A stretch of DNA of 64,000 nt. Origin: Mytilisepta virgata (lineage: Eukaryota; Mollusca; Bivalvia; Mytilida; Mytilidae). This document shows positions 1 through 13,500 of this stretch, one piece after another (positions within the stretch are counted from its first letter, which is position 1; every line of letters begins with the position of its first letter). The translations under genes and the position numbers were made by a program. The stretch covers positions 4,586,755 through 4,650,754 of the forward strand of contig CM051512.1 of NCBI GenBank assembly GCA_028015205.1. Reading direction: 5' to 3'. The notes beneath the pieces are model-generated. The model searched no databases. It had not been told where the DNA came from and saw only the letters and a program-made list of their open reading frames with translations.

Positions 1-257
1 CAAAAAAAAAACTGTTAATGCATGAGACAACATGGATGTTTGTCTCTAAAATACTGAAAGGCTATGTTGCTAGGGTAGCCATTCTGGTTGTCATGGTTAC
101 AAAATATTACCTAGGTAAACTACAGACAAATATGAAACGTATAAAAATCTACCTTGTATGGAATGTGTAATTCGTAACTTAGGAAATATGGCATATGGTT
201 TGTTCCTGATCCTGACAAATAAAAACCAATTTAGTCATGTTAGTAACAAAGCATTTC

Positions 258-414
258 AATGAGGAACCTGAGTGAGTTATCTTTTCCTAACCAATGTAGG
301 TAAGGCAGATAATTAAATGCTCTCCCTTTTGTCCTGAGGCTAAAAGGGAGACAAATTTATTATCTCCCTTACCTACATTGGTTAGGAAAAGATAACTCAC
401 TCAGGTTCCTCATT
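258..414. mobile_element. Hairpin MITE, arms about 48 bp
   Basis: The left arm from 261 (GAGGAACCTGAGTGAG...) is repeated inverted at 411, identical over about 45 bp, and the complementarity continues outward through AAT/ATT. A second small hairpin (CTCCCTTTT / AAAAGGGAG) lies in the loop. There is no coding potential and no clear target-site duplication. The high arm identity suggests a young or gene-converted element. Confidence 0.85.
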
Positions 415-420
415 AAAAGT

Positions 421-1260
421 CCTTGAAAATTTGACCTTAACATTTTTGGCATTTTCCTCCAAGAATAAAAAAATATGGAAATATTTAGTACATAATGATA
501 CAAACGTAACTATAGTCTTGTAAACATAAGTCTATGAGTATTAGCCGCCATTTTTTGTATTTTATCATCCTTTAGAACGACCATTAAAATTTTAGGGGAT
601 TAACAAAGTGATATCATCTTTTTTTTATTTATAAACGTTGTGATTTTAAAATCACCACCTATTTATTATGCTTACACTTTTTAAATCATTTTTAATGTTA
701 AATCTAGATATCTAAACCCTGACGGAGAAATCAAGACAAAAATGGAGGTGTTTGACGAAATAAAATTTTTCTTTTTGGAAAGGATAAAATCAGTTTTCAA
801 CTCTTATCTTGAATATATGTAGTGTTCGTATACACTTTTTATGCACGTTTATGAAACGACAGAGAAAGGTATGTGGAATTATAAATGTCAGAATCCAGCA
901 GGTAACCTTGTTATATTAACACTGGTCTGACTAAATACCACATCACACTTCTCTGGCTTTGTCTGGTAATGAGTATTCTAAGAGGTATCACAATAACAAA
1001 TATCAAATTCCGGAGATTTCATATAGCTCTTACAATAAAACATATTAAATTCAGGAGATTTCAGACAGCTTTTTAAATTAAAAAGAATCATTTGAGAGTA
1101 TGAAGCTACACATTACTCCAAACAGTTTTCAAACTCCTTACATAAGCTTCAACTGAAAACTAACATTTGTTGTATCGGCACCAAATTATACTGCATATGA
1201 CATTTTATCACAAAGGAAAACTAGTTGTGTCTTAACTGAACCGAAATCCTCCTGAATTTC
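421..1260. other. AT-rich flank, no feature recognised
   Basis: Downstream (3') side of the EF-hand gene. I see no ORF, repeat match or RNA here. The gene's 3' UTR should run from 1502 downward into this area. AATAAA on the minus strand appears only near 626 and 661, far for a short UTR, so the poly(A) site is unresolved. Confidence 0.4.
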
Positions 1261-1261
1261 A

Positions 1262-1262
<1 letters not shown>

Positions 1263-1293
<31 letters not shown>
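1263..1293. repeat. Poly(A) tract
   Basis: A run of about 31 A followed by A/C-rich DNA. On the EF-hand gene's strand this is poly(T), just past the likely 3' UTR. It could be the relic tail of a retroposed insertion on the plus strand. Confidence 0.8.
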
Positions 1294-1294
<1 letters not shown>

Positions 1295-1502
1295 AACAAA
1301 AAACAAAAACCCAGCGCTTTTATCCAATTTTCAGTCATTTTTTAACAGGAAATGAACAATACCCGGAAACAAAATTACGAATTTGTTCCGTTCATTATTA
1401 TCTCCTCGAATAAATATGTATTGCATCGTGATTGGAACACTGGTGTCATGTGATGACTGGCTTTAACCTGATGGTTTCCAATGTTGGATGAATGCTTATA
1501 TT

Positions 1503-1540
1503 TCACTCTGGACAGAAGTGGTGTAGAAGCCGCTTAAATT
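1503..1540 (-). CDS. EF-hand gene, exon 5 (end of EF-4 and stop)
   Basis: Found by asking for an acceptor followed by AA or AG, since loop position 12 must be Glu and the next residue Phe. At 1541 the minus strand reads TTTTCTTTTCAG, followed by AATTTAAGCGGCTTC. Joined to exon 4 this gives DFN-E-FKRLLHHFCPE and then TGA at 1505-1503. This is the expected EF-4 exit helix and a calmodulin-like short terminus. No other position below 5981 that I saw meets both requirements. It is short, so transcript support would settle it. Confidence 0.78.
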
Positions 1541-4500
1541 CTGAAAAGAAAATCACAACAATAAATATAGGGTTTTATATAAATACTGATGTTTTATAAA
1601 CGTCCAAAATATTACTGTCTGTCTCACAGCAAGTCTTTTTGGGATTATCTCAAACATTTCCTTGAAATATAACCAAACTTCACATTTTCTGTCTCCTAAA
1701 GGAATTTATATTCCTTTGCAAATTTTTTTTATGAGTGCCGCTTTCATCACATTGCCTGCAAAAATGAATTTGATGTTGCCAAATATATGTACAAGGTTTA
1801 TTTCAAAGAGTCTGCATTTGAAGAAAAAAAAAAAAAAAGTCCCAGTAGAGGAAACATTCTACGCATTCACTACAGTTTTGCCTTCACTCGTTTTCCCTTC
1901 GAATTTTTAAAGTTCCTCCCTGACCTAAATATAAAGTTGCTGTTATCTTACATATGGCATTCCTCATTAGTGAATATTGGTTTTTGTCGACAGGATAACA
2001 CATCTTGTGTCTCCAATCATTCACTATATAATAGTACAGTATACTAGAATAGAGAATGGAACCGGGGAATGTGTCAAAGTATCTACATTCTATAGAATAG
2101 AGAATGGAAATGGGGAATGTGTCAAAGTATCTACATTCTATAGAATAGAGCATGGAAACGGGGAATCTCTCAAAGAGACAAGAAACCGACCAGAGAGCAG
2201 AAAACAGCTCAAGGTATATTCCTATTTGAAGATCTCCTAATTTTGGACGGAAATAAATACAACACTTATTCTTGATTGCCAAGTATTAAGTAACCATGCT
2301 AGATACATTTTTATCCATCCCATGTAGTACCAGTACACCAAATACTTACATTTTGTAACAGAAATTATTATCAAAGATTATAATATTGGTGACAATGTGT
2401 ATATTCGTGGTATTCCTGGTGGACTTAAGGTCCTTAGATCAACATCTCAATTTAGGAGATAACATGTTTGCCGCTATTAAGGATGTTCGCTGTTCAGTTT
2501 CAAAATAACAAACTTGTCATAACACTGGTAAATATTGATAGTGGATTAATAAAAGAACTAAAAGAACGAAAAAAAAATATAGGTCTGTGTGCTTGTTTTC
2601 GAGATATAAGCCATTGAAAATTTGGCGGGAAAAATATGCTCTCTCATATGATCTTTATCATTGACAAGTTTTATTTCTCAAAAAACCATTAAATAATAAC
2701 AAGGATTTTATAAGATTTTTACAAATGGCTTATTACTCTGCATTCAAAAGATTTATGAAAAGCGGGTAAAATAATTTTATGGCATTCAAATGGATAAAAC
2801 CAGATGATTCTGAACATCTGACAAAAATTCAAAAACAGGACCAGCGAACATCCTTAATTGTAAATATGATCTTTGCTAATTGAGTTTACTGGTGACGCGT
2901 TAGGGTAACCAGTAAACGGAGATTTGCAACCATCAAATCCAAATTGAGGCCGGCAAATATTAAAATACAACACTGTTGTCTCTATTCAAATTCAACCGTA
3001 AAACTATGAAATTAAAAAAAAAACATTTTTGAAATCCGTGAGAAACACTTTGCACGTGCCGTCATCTCTGAAGAAATCAATTGCAAAATCGATGGCTTGA
3101 AATTTTCAACGTTATCCAATGAAAATCATACAAAGATACCCAGTGATGAAATGAAGTGTCCAGTTTGTAAAACACTGGACGATGAAACTGGTTTTTTCTC
3201 TCGCATGTACCATAAATAAAAATCTGAGAAAACTTTTTCTTGATGAATTAATGAATGTTAGAAGCATATCTTCTGATAAGTTGATTATTAAGAAACGTCT
3301 TAACCCTATAACACCGATTGATTCCAAGACAGTTTGTGTCCTCATAAAACGGTCATTTGAGCCGAGGAGTAAAGACCTACATGCCAAAACATTAAGCGTT
3401 AAATTATTTCTTTTGATACTGTTTTGCTGTTATGTGTGTATATGCCATTGCAATGGGTTATAGAATAGATACTGGAAACGGAGAATGTGTCAAAGAGACA
3501 ACAACCCGACCAAAGAGCAGAAAACAGCTCAAGGCTACTAATGGGTCTTCAACGCAGCGAGAAAACCCCGCACCCGGAGGTGGGCTTCAGCTGGCCCGTA
3601 AACAATAATGTATATTTGTTTTTATGATATACTTAGTACTAAATAAAGGAAAATTGCATATGCGATACTGAAAGAACATTGTCAGCTGTATTTTCTACCG
3701 TGATGATATCGATATCATCATCCCTTTATCATACCCCTTAAAATGATATTGGCCACGTGATTCTTCATCATAAAGCGTATAAAACATGTCAAAATCCGTA
3801 TCACGTGCCGTATCACCCCTCGATCAATATCATCTCTCGGGCAGATATTTGTTTGTATATGTCGGGTTTATTTGCATTAATAGAGATAATCGAATCAACA
3901 GCAAAAACAACGTTACATTTCCTACTGAATCAATTAATGAAAAAACTTCTATGCTAATTTTCCTTTGAAACTTCCAGAGTATGTCCTTTGTGCACCGAGC
4001 TATATATGTTGTTTGCTTTGCTTCCTTGGGTTTGGTAATTAAATATCCTAAACAAAATTTTGCGTTATTTTTCCGCTTTCCTCACGGTATGCTCTCAGCA
4101 AAGGATACTTAAGGATTGTTTCAATTTGTAAACTGGTTATATGATATAACATACTTTGAGGCAGTTTATGTTTCATAAACCGCGAATCGGTTTACGTTTC
4201 AGCGTAAACTGCCAAAAGTAGGTTATACAAGTATAACCTACTCCAAAATTTATAACAATCCTTATAATTCAATTTTCCAAAAAAAAATGTTGATCCAAAA
4301 TTGCAGGTAGAATCATTTTAATAACTTATTTAACCCGGTAATATTTAAATCGCGGGCTGCGGATAAATTTATACGTTGGTGACGTCACAGTACCAAAAGT
4401 TGATTATACAATATAATGCAACTTGCCAAACCATTAACAAGCAACCAAATTGTCTGATACAATTGAAATTACATTATGTATGAATATAGAAAGTACGGAA

Positions 4501-7500
4501 ACTGGTATCACAGAAAGATTTCCTTTACAAATTGAAATTGAAATTGAAATTCTTTATTGGTTTGAAATAAAAAAAAAAATGAATTATCACCAAAGAAAAC
4601 ACAAACAAAAACATAAACAAATATCGACAAGATCAAAATGCATCATATATATTGAAGATATAAAAAGAGTGGACACACAAAAATGTCTCGCCTGTTGTGT
4701 ATTTCTAATGAAAGTAAATGCTATCAGACATACATTATAAATTTTAAGCTGTAAAGCAGATCTATTGCATACAGTATTCGAAGAACAGAGCAAAACACAA
4801 AAACTTAACTATAACCACTGAACCATGAAAATGAGGTCAAGGTCAGATGACACACGTCAGTTGGACATGCACACCTTACAATCCTTCCATATACCAAATA
4901 TAGTAGACCTATTGCATACAGTATTCGAAAAACAGGCCAAAACACAAAAACTTAACTATAACCACTGAACCATGAAAATGAGGTCAAGGTTAGATGACAC
5001 CTACCAGTTGGACATGTACTCCTTACAATCTTTCGATACACCAAATATAGTAGACCTATTGGTTACAGTATTCGAAAAACAGGCCAAAACACAAAAACTT
5101 AACTATAACCATTGAACCATGAAAATGAGGTCAAGGTTAGAAGACACCTGTCAGTTGGACATGTACACCTTACAATCCTTCCACACACCAAATATACTAG
5201 ACCTATTGCTTATAGTATCTGAGATATGGACTTGACCACCAAAACTTAACCTTGTTCACTGATCCTTCAAATGGGGTCGAGGTCAATTGAAAACTGTCTG
5301 ACGGGGATGAGGACCTTGTAAGGTATGCACATACCAAATATAGTTATCCTATTACTCATAATAGGAGAGAAATTAACATTACAAAAAATCTTAACTTTTT
5401 TTCAAGTAGTCACTGAACCATGAAAATGAGGTCAAGGACAATGTACATATGACAGACGGAAACTTCGTAACATAAGGCATCTATATACAAAGTATAAAGC
5501 ATCCAGGTCTTCCACCTTCTAAAATATAAAGCTTTTAAGAAGTTAGTTAACGCCGCCGCCGCCGCAGCCGCCGCCGAAACACTATCCCTATGTCGAGCTT
5601 TCTGCGACTAAAGTCGCAGGCTCGACATAAATACATGTATGTAAAAGGTCTACCCTTCTAAGGAGGTGTCCAAACAGAAGATAACTTCTATGTACTTGTA
5701 CATGTCAATCTCATGTGGAGATTATAATGATTCTTTTAAGCTATTATTTAATTTATACATATCATACACCCCAGATATACATATTTCATATATATCGAGA
5801 TCATTATCACTTATAATGAATTTAAATTTGTCATAATCATTCATATCTGAAAAGGAAGGAACAACCTCTATTAACTTATTGAAGAGGGAATTTCTAGGTT
5901 CCGTTAGAAATTTACAAATGTGCCACAAGAGAAAATATAAGAATCTAATTATAAGACGGTCCAATATTCCCAAATACGTACCATTAAAATCTATAAGTCC
6001 GTCACCATTTAGGTCGGCTTCCTTGAACATGGCCTTTATATCTTCATCTGATAAATTTTCCCCGAGTCTTCGCATTGTGTATCTAAGTTCATGTTTGTCT
6101 ATATAACCGTTTCCGTCCATATCAAAAGCTTTGAAAGCTTCATAATGTTTGTCATCCTTAGATTTGCTTTGTGTTGACGAACTTGGGTGATCACATGACA
6201 AATTGTGTTGCCATCTTTTCATCATCGTCAAAAACTCGTCATATTCAACAAACCCGTTTTCTACAATAAAAATATGTTAAAAATAACAATCCAAAGATAC
6301 CAATATTAGATACAGTAAATTTATACTATGCTGTATACGACGCATTTCAAGGAGTTACCTCTCATCAGCAGCATTAAAACCAACATTTGGAAGACCAAAA
6401 ACCAAACCTATTTGAAACAAGAAGTACTCATAACCAAAAATACCGAAATAGGAAGCCAAATTTCAGCTAAGGAGATCTACCATGTGCAATACAAGGAATG
6501 AACCCTTAGTATTTATATTATTTTTGAATTTTGCTAAATACTGGTAATTTCTGTAACAAATCAATGAATAATCATGTCAGACAAGTCTGATGACTCAGTT
6601 GGCGAATCCCTCGGGGACCTAGGGTCCACCATGCAGAGGCATCGTCCCAGGAGTTTCAAAATAACAATCCAAAGATACCAATATTAGATATAGTAAATTT
6701 ATACTATGCTGTATACGACGCATTTCAAGGAGTTACCTCTCATCAGCAGCATTACAACCGAAACATTTGGAGGACCAAAAACCAAAAATTTCATCAAAAT
6801 TTATATAATCACGTTTTTCCCCCCAGCGACCTACGTATAATACACTTTTATAAGGAGGGGGAGGTTATTTCAGATCGCCGTGATTGTGGTATTCTTTATT
6901 TAAGAGAAATGGGATTTTTCCTTTTTTTAAATCCGTGAAATATCGAAAAAAGAATACCGAAGCGGAAAAAAGTCAATAAAACCTAAATGCAGAGGAAAGA
7001 CAAAGTTGCGAGAATGTAACATAGGAAACAAATATCACAATGGTTAAGCCAAAAGGATAAAAACACATTACAAACAGAACAGATTTATAACTGAAATACT
7101 GGCAACACTTACAAAAAACCCGGAAGTGACATCAGGTACTCCGGAAGGTTTCATATGTACTGCTCATTTAATAAAGGTCATAACAAAGGTACCGTACTCC
7201 CAGGTGCATTCAATAGCGGAAGGTCTACAAACACTGACAAAACCGAAAAGAAGCTCAACCGTATCAACCAGAGGAACAAGTGGAAAACAACTGTCATATT
7301 CCGAATGAAAATATCATATATCAGCTAGCGACCGTAACATTAACTTTTTTCTGTGAATCGTGTTTATTTTTCTGATATTTGTTACAATACCCCCCTTCCT
7401 TAAAAAAAGTCACTTCAAATTAAAATTGCTGACGGGTAAAAGGAATAATATATGTGAACAAATCTACTTTTTCCGAAACATGTCAAGGTCATTAAAGAGT

Positions 7501-10500
7501 ATAAACACATAATTGTAATAATCTATAAAATAAACATCTTATAGATTTCTACCATTGTAAATTCCGTCAAGCTCCTTAACCTTCTATACTACATACTACA
7601 AAATATAATAAAATTAAAATTTTGTGGCTCTCTGCTTCAACGCCTATCTTAAATGTCATCAAAATGTTTTTATCCGTGAATTTTGTAAACGTAATAACCA
7701 GTACTTACTGACATTTAAACGTCCATAAAAAGGTGAATTTACTATATACGATACTATTAGCTAGAAATGTCAATGTATAAAGATAATATGCTGCTGGTGT
7801 GGCCATTGATGCGAGCACAGCAATATAAGTCCTTTCGAGAAACTCATTTTAGTACTCCTTTGGAAGACCACACGCGTCCAGTAGATGCTAGTTATAAATA
7901 TTTTCCCATGTACTCTCCCATGGCTTGATGGCTATTGACGCATATCTCATATCCTTACATTCTCATACCTGAACTAATGTTGCATCTGACTGACCATTCA
8001 AGTAAGAACATAACTCATATAAACAATGTGGTATTTTATGAAAGGGGTTGATTATGGAGGGTTCTCAAACCTAATTTTTTTTATTTTAATCTTCAGCATA
8101 ACATGAAGCCAGCTCAAACCTTACACTGGCTCCGACTTCCTATGTTACAGGTCTATATTACGTTACTAGTCCGGATTTGGAATGCGTTCTAGTTCTTTTC
8201 GAAATTATAAGTTATGAAGGGTATTTCAGAATACTATTTTATACGTACCATTTGTATTTCGGAATACTATACACTACGGACCATTTGTATTTCGGAATAC
8301 TATACACTACGTACCATTTGTATTTCGGAATACTATACACTACGTACCATTTGTATTTCGGAATACTATACACTACGGACCATTTGTATTTCGGAATACT
8401 TTACACTACGTACCATTTGTATTTCGGAATGCTACGTTACGTATCATATAAATTACGTACCATTTGTATCTACGTTGCTAATCATTTCCTGAACTTCATC
8501 ATTGGAATATTTATAACCTAATGTCCGTAAAACTCGTCCTAACTCATCACTAGATATTTTTCCATCGTTGTTTTTATCAAATAAATCAAATGCCTGTTTC
8601 ATGTCTGTAAAAAAGAACAAAATTAATTAGCCCTAATGACTTCTGTAATGGACTTGATCGATATAGGTCCCTTAGAGAATTTTCCGTACAAATCGATGGC
8701 AAGAAAAAAATCATCTCCCTAAGTATACTAGTTAAGTAACATATTACATTTATTTGAAGCTCATTCTAATACAAAACCCCGGTGGAGGCACTGATTATAT
8801 ATGAGCTGACAAAAGGGGGTGTTTTGTTTTCGCAAAACGAATGTAAAGTGGTATTGCTTTTTTCTCTTTTCTAGAAAGGGATAATATCTGACTATCTGGA
8901 ATGGGGTTATATGTCAAGCACATCTGGAAAGGGGTCATAATTTGAAGGAAACAATTTCAGTCACAATCACCTTTAAAAAAGAAACTTACATGGGGAAAAC
9001 TAACATAAGACAAGTAGTTGAACCCAAGTATGGATGTCAATGTGCTACATTTGGGTTGCTAGTTAAAAAGGGGTATTATTTTAGACACAGATTGTCTGTA
9101 ATGGGGTTTGTAACATGGTCAAATTTTGTCTGGAAAGGGGTCGTGGTTCAAATGTGCTGGAAGAACCCACCTGTCAACTTTTTAACAAGGTAGGTCTACC
9201 TGTTTTTCTTTAATTATTGTTGATTTGCAAATAAATCTTTTTAGACCACACAATTTTAAAACTTAAGTTACGACTCCATTTATATATATAGTAAATCCAG
9301 TTATCCTATACTGGGTTATCAATATTCATAACCGCATAGAAATGCATCACACAAAACATACGGTTTTCATACGTTTGCACGTGTTGTCAAGTTTGATATT
9401 GTGCGCATCTGTAGGATTCCTGAAAGTGATCTATTTTTAACGAACAGATATCATCAAATTATACTCAAAATAAATCGTAAACAGATGACTCATGAACACC
9501 CAATGCACGTGTAATGCATGTGAATCTTTTGATACGATATATTTATAGACATTGATGATATTTATGATTAAGATAACAGGTAAAAGTGATAGTTCGTTGT
9601 GTTTAACATACAGATTCACAGTTTTTATAGACGATGATCGTACGTGTGAATCATGGGAAACAATTTCCAAATATATAAAATGGAAAATATTGAATAAATA
9701 AAATAAATGATAAAACAAGAGACTCAAGATAATGTATAGCTCACCTGACAGTCCCACAATCGGTTTCAGAAAAGAACATTTTTGAAATTATCACCCATCA
9801 GAAATATGAATCATCATGGCGGCCGTATTAGTAGGCGACCTGAATAAAATTTGCAAACTTTATAAAGGTCCTTCCACAAATGCTTCATACCAACAGTTCA
9901 TTTGGCTTTGTAGTTTCAGAGAAGAAAATTTTGAAAATTTTGACCAATCAGAAATTAATATTCATTATGACGGCCATATATTAGCTGTCCAACCGGGACG
10001 AAATATGCAAACTTTATAAAATCCTTCTATAGATGATCCATTCAAAGTCTCAGTTAATTTGGCTTAGGGGTTTCAGAGGAGATCAAAATGTAAAAGTTTA
10101 CAGACAGTCGTATTTTGGATTGCTCACTGTGTAGAGAATGTTTATTTTACACCTCCCAAAACAGCTCCCTCCTTGTTTTTTGGGGGGTTGGGTACAATAA
10201 TCCCATTGTCCGTCCGTCCACGATCTTCTAAGCTCAAATTGAATTCAGTCAAACTTCCAAAGATAGTACACAATATGGAGGTGTATAAGAAACGAATAAT
10301 TTCCTACAAATCGAAGGGAGACATAATATTTTGGGGTGAGAGGTGTACCCTAGTGAGCTTGCACATAGTACATATAACTATTCATTCCGCGCATTTTTCC
10401 TTGATCTATGTATATGATACCAAGGAGGAGATATTTGCACCTATTTGTATGATATTTTGGACTGAAAATAAATAACCTTACTGCCTATTGGAAGAAAAAT

Positions 10501-13500
10501 GACAGTTACTTACACCAATTAAATTTAGAGAATGCAGAGATTCTTTCGATGAAATAAGCCACACAAAGATCAATATACCAATTTAGCCGTTGAAAAATGA
10601 TAGCATTATCAAGTTTGTAATATTTCTCCAAATGTTTGATGAAAAACTGTTACTATGCGCTTGAGCCGAGGACCTACAAAACACCTACAAAACAACCCGG
10701 AAGTGACATCAGGTACTCCGGAAGGTTTCGCATGTACTGCCCATTTAATAAGGGTCATAACAATGTTACCGTACTCCCAGGTGCATTCAAAAGCGGAAAG
10801 TCTACAAAGACTAACAAAACCGAAAAGAAGCTCAACCGTATCAACCAGAGGAACAAGCGTCATATTCCGAATGAAAATATTATATATCAATTAGCGACAG
10901 TAACATCATCTTTTTTCTGTGAATCGTGTTTATTTTTCTGATAATCGTTACAATACCCCCCTTCCAAAAAAAGTCACTTATATTTATTGACATACATGTT
11001 TTTTATTTACATCATTTAAAAAAGGGGAGATAAGAAATAACTTTAATTAGCCCCTGGGGTATTTGAAGTGACAAAATGAGAACTAAATCCTCTACAAATA
11101 GTTAACGTGCTTAATGGCCATACCGTTTTTGACTAATGGTTCTCATTTTTTCTATATGTCTATTTTTCCAAAATATTGGCAAGATTTAATGAAGGTTTTA
11201 ATTTGTCGTACATGTATGTTTCACCATTCGCCAATAACCTACACGTTTTTCCAAGTACAAGCATATGTCATAACTGCTGTTTGTGTTAATCAGACACAAT
11301 AAGCCGAAAAAAAAACATTGATAAATCACAAGAAAAAGTCAGAACATGTTTTTGTTAGAATGAAATCAACACTTCCGTACACGCAGCTGATTTACAGTAC
11401 CAGTTCTGTTGCTATTTACATGCCGTCTTAACAAATTTATAATGACAGGTTCGTGCGTGGAACTGACAAATAATACACAAGTGGTACGTTACAGTATTTA
11501 GTACTGTTATAGTTGTCACATGGAATTAATAGATGGTAAATAAGATAACGAAGAAAGATTCTGTTTATTGTCAGCAGACAGTAAGAGCAGTATTTATGGC
11601 GATATATTAGTCAGGCAGACATACAGGTATAAATTGCATGAGTAATTAGAGAGTTCCTATAAGCAGGTACTGACTAAGTCACAAAAACGTTTGGATTTCG
11701 GTGATAAGCGGTGACAATCATTGTCGAATGAAACGCACATACCCCGAGCCAAAAATTAACTGATGTTAATTTTGATGATAAAATACTTATACATGTAGTA
11801 ATAACTATAGCTAAATTGAATATTATCCAACGTGTATTTATAGAAATGAATAACCTGCACAGATTTCTCTCCAGTAATAAAAATCTTATATAATGTTAGA
11901 GAAAACAGTTTTAAAACATTAAAAATGAAGGAATAAAACATATGTTGATAAAACACTTAACCACTGGAATAATAATTTCTTTAAAATTAAAGAAATGTAA
12001 CCCAAGTAAGAAAAAAGTTCAACAGTTCAAAAAAAAGTGAAAATTAGGGGATATGATGGCTCTGTACAGAATAATCTATCATGACAACAACTGTTATTTC
12101 TAATCAAATGCAAAACTTTCTGTGTATTTAAAATAATTTGTTGCATTTTTTTCAAATGAAAAAAGGTATCAATACAATTTTAATCAAAACTGAATGGTCC
12201 TGGCTTGAGGGGGATAACGATATGGAATAGTCCTGGATTGAGGGGGATAACAATATGGAATAGTCCTGGATTGAGGGGGATAACAATATGGAATAGTCCT
12301 GGAATGAGGGGATAACCATATGGAATAGTCCTGGATTGAGGTGGATAACCATATGGAATAGTCCTGGATTGAGGTGAATAACGATGTGGAATAGTCCTGG
12401 ATTGAGGGGGATAACGATATGGAATAGTCCTGGGTTGAGGTGGATAACGATATGGAATAGTCCTGGATTGAGGGGGATAACGATATGGAATAGTCCTGGA
12501 TTGAGGGGATAACCATATGGAATAGTCCTGGATTGAGGTGGATAACCACATGGAATAGTCCTGGATTGAGGTGGATAACGATGTGGAATAGTCCTGGATT
12601 GAGAGGATAACGATATGGAATAGTCCTGGGTTGAGGTGGATAACGGTATGGAATAGTCCTGGATTGAGGGGGATAACGATATGGAATAGTCCTGGATTGA
12701 GGGGGATAACGATATGGAATAGTCCTGGATTGAGGGGATAACGATATGGAATAGTCCTGGATTGAGGGGGATACAGATTTGGAATAGTCCTGGATTGAGG
12801 GGGGCAACGATATGGAATAGTCCTGGATTGAGGGTGATAACGATATGGAATAGCCCTGGATTGAGGGGGATAACGATATGGAATAGTCCTGGATTGAGGG
12901 GGATAACGGTATGGAATAGTCCTGGATTGAGGGGGATAACGATATGGAATAGTCCTGGATTGATGGGGATAACGATAAGGAGTAGTCCTGGATTGATGGG
13001 GATAACGATATAGAAGTCCTGGCTTGAACTATAATCACCAAATATAAATATACATGTACTGTCGGGTAGAATGCAATTTTGTTTTTAAGGAGCGCGAACT
13101 TTCCATTTTAAGTTTATTTAATCTTTTGCAAAAGTTATATTAACTTCTAATCCTTTATGTTTTTTTTATTGAGTAACACAGTTTATGTTAAAAGTTTGTT
13201 CATACCATAATTTTCTTTGTCTGTGAAGCCATTCGGAAGTCTATTGTTGCTTGCTTTCTGGTCTATACCACTAGCGTCCATGCCGTTCGATTCTTTTGAT
13301 CGTGTTTGTTTCTTCTTAGACTTCGGGCTCAGCCGAATGAGCTTCTTGCACTTCGTTGACTGAAAAAAAGAAAATAAAAAAGATAAAAAAAAAAAAAATA
13401 AATAAATAAAATCGCACGGAATAAGATTTGCAGATGCAATTCCAAAACCATGGTTCAGCGTTCTTCTGTTTCATGTTTTGACCTACATGTATAATAAAAT

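Noticed and set aside
1100..1152. Alternative last exon of the EF-hand gene (acceptor GTTTTCAG, then a frame to a stop)
   Set aside because: Joined to exon 4 it would put Val at loop position 12 instead of Glu; the exon at 1503-1540 gives Glu then Phe as the family requires.
8177..8521. Plus-strand ORF of 114 codons with HLYFGILYTT repeats
   Set aside because: Produced by the 33-bp array and lies opposite exon 3 of the EF-hand gene.
12184..13041. Minus-strand ORF of 285 codons with an 11-residue period
   Set aside because: It is the translation of the 33-bp intronic minisatellite; similar long frames occur in other directions.
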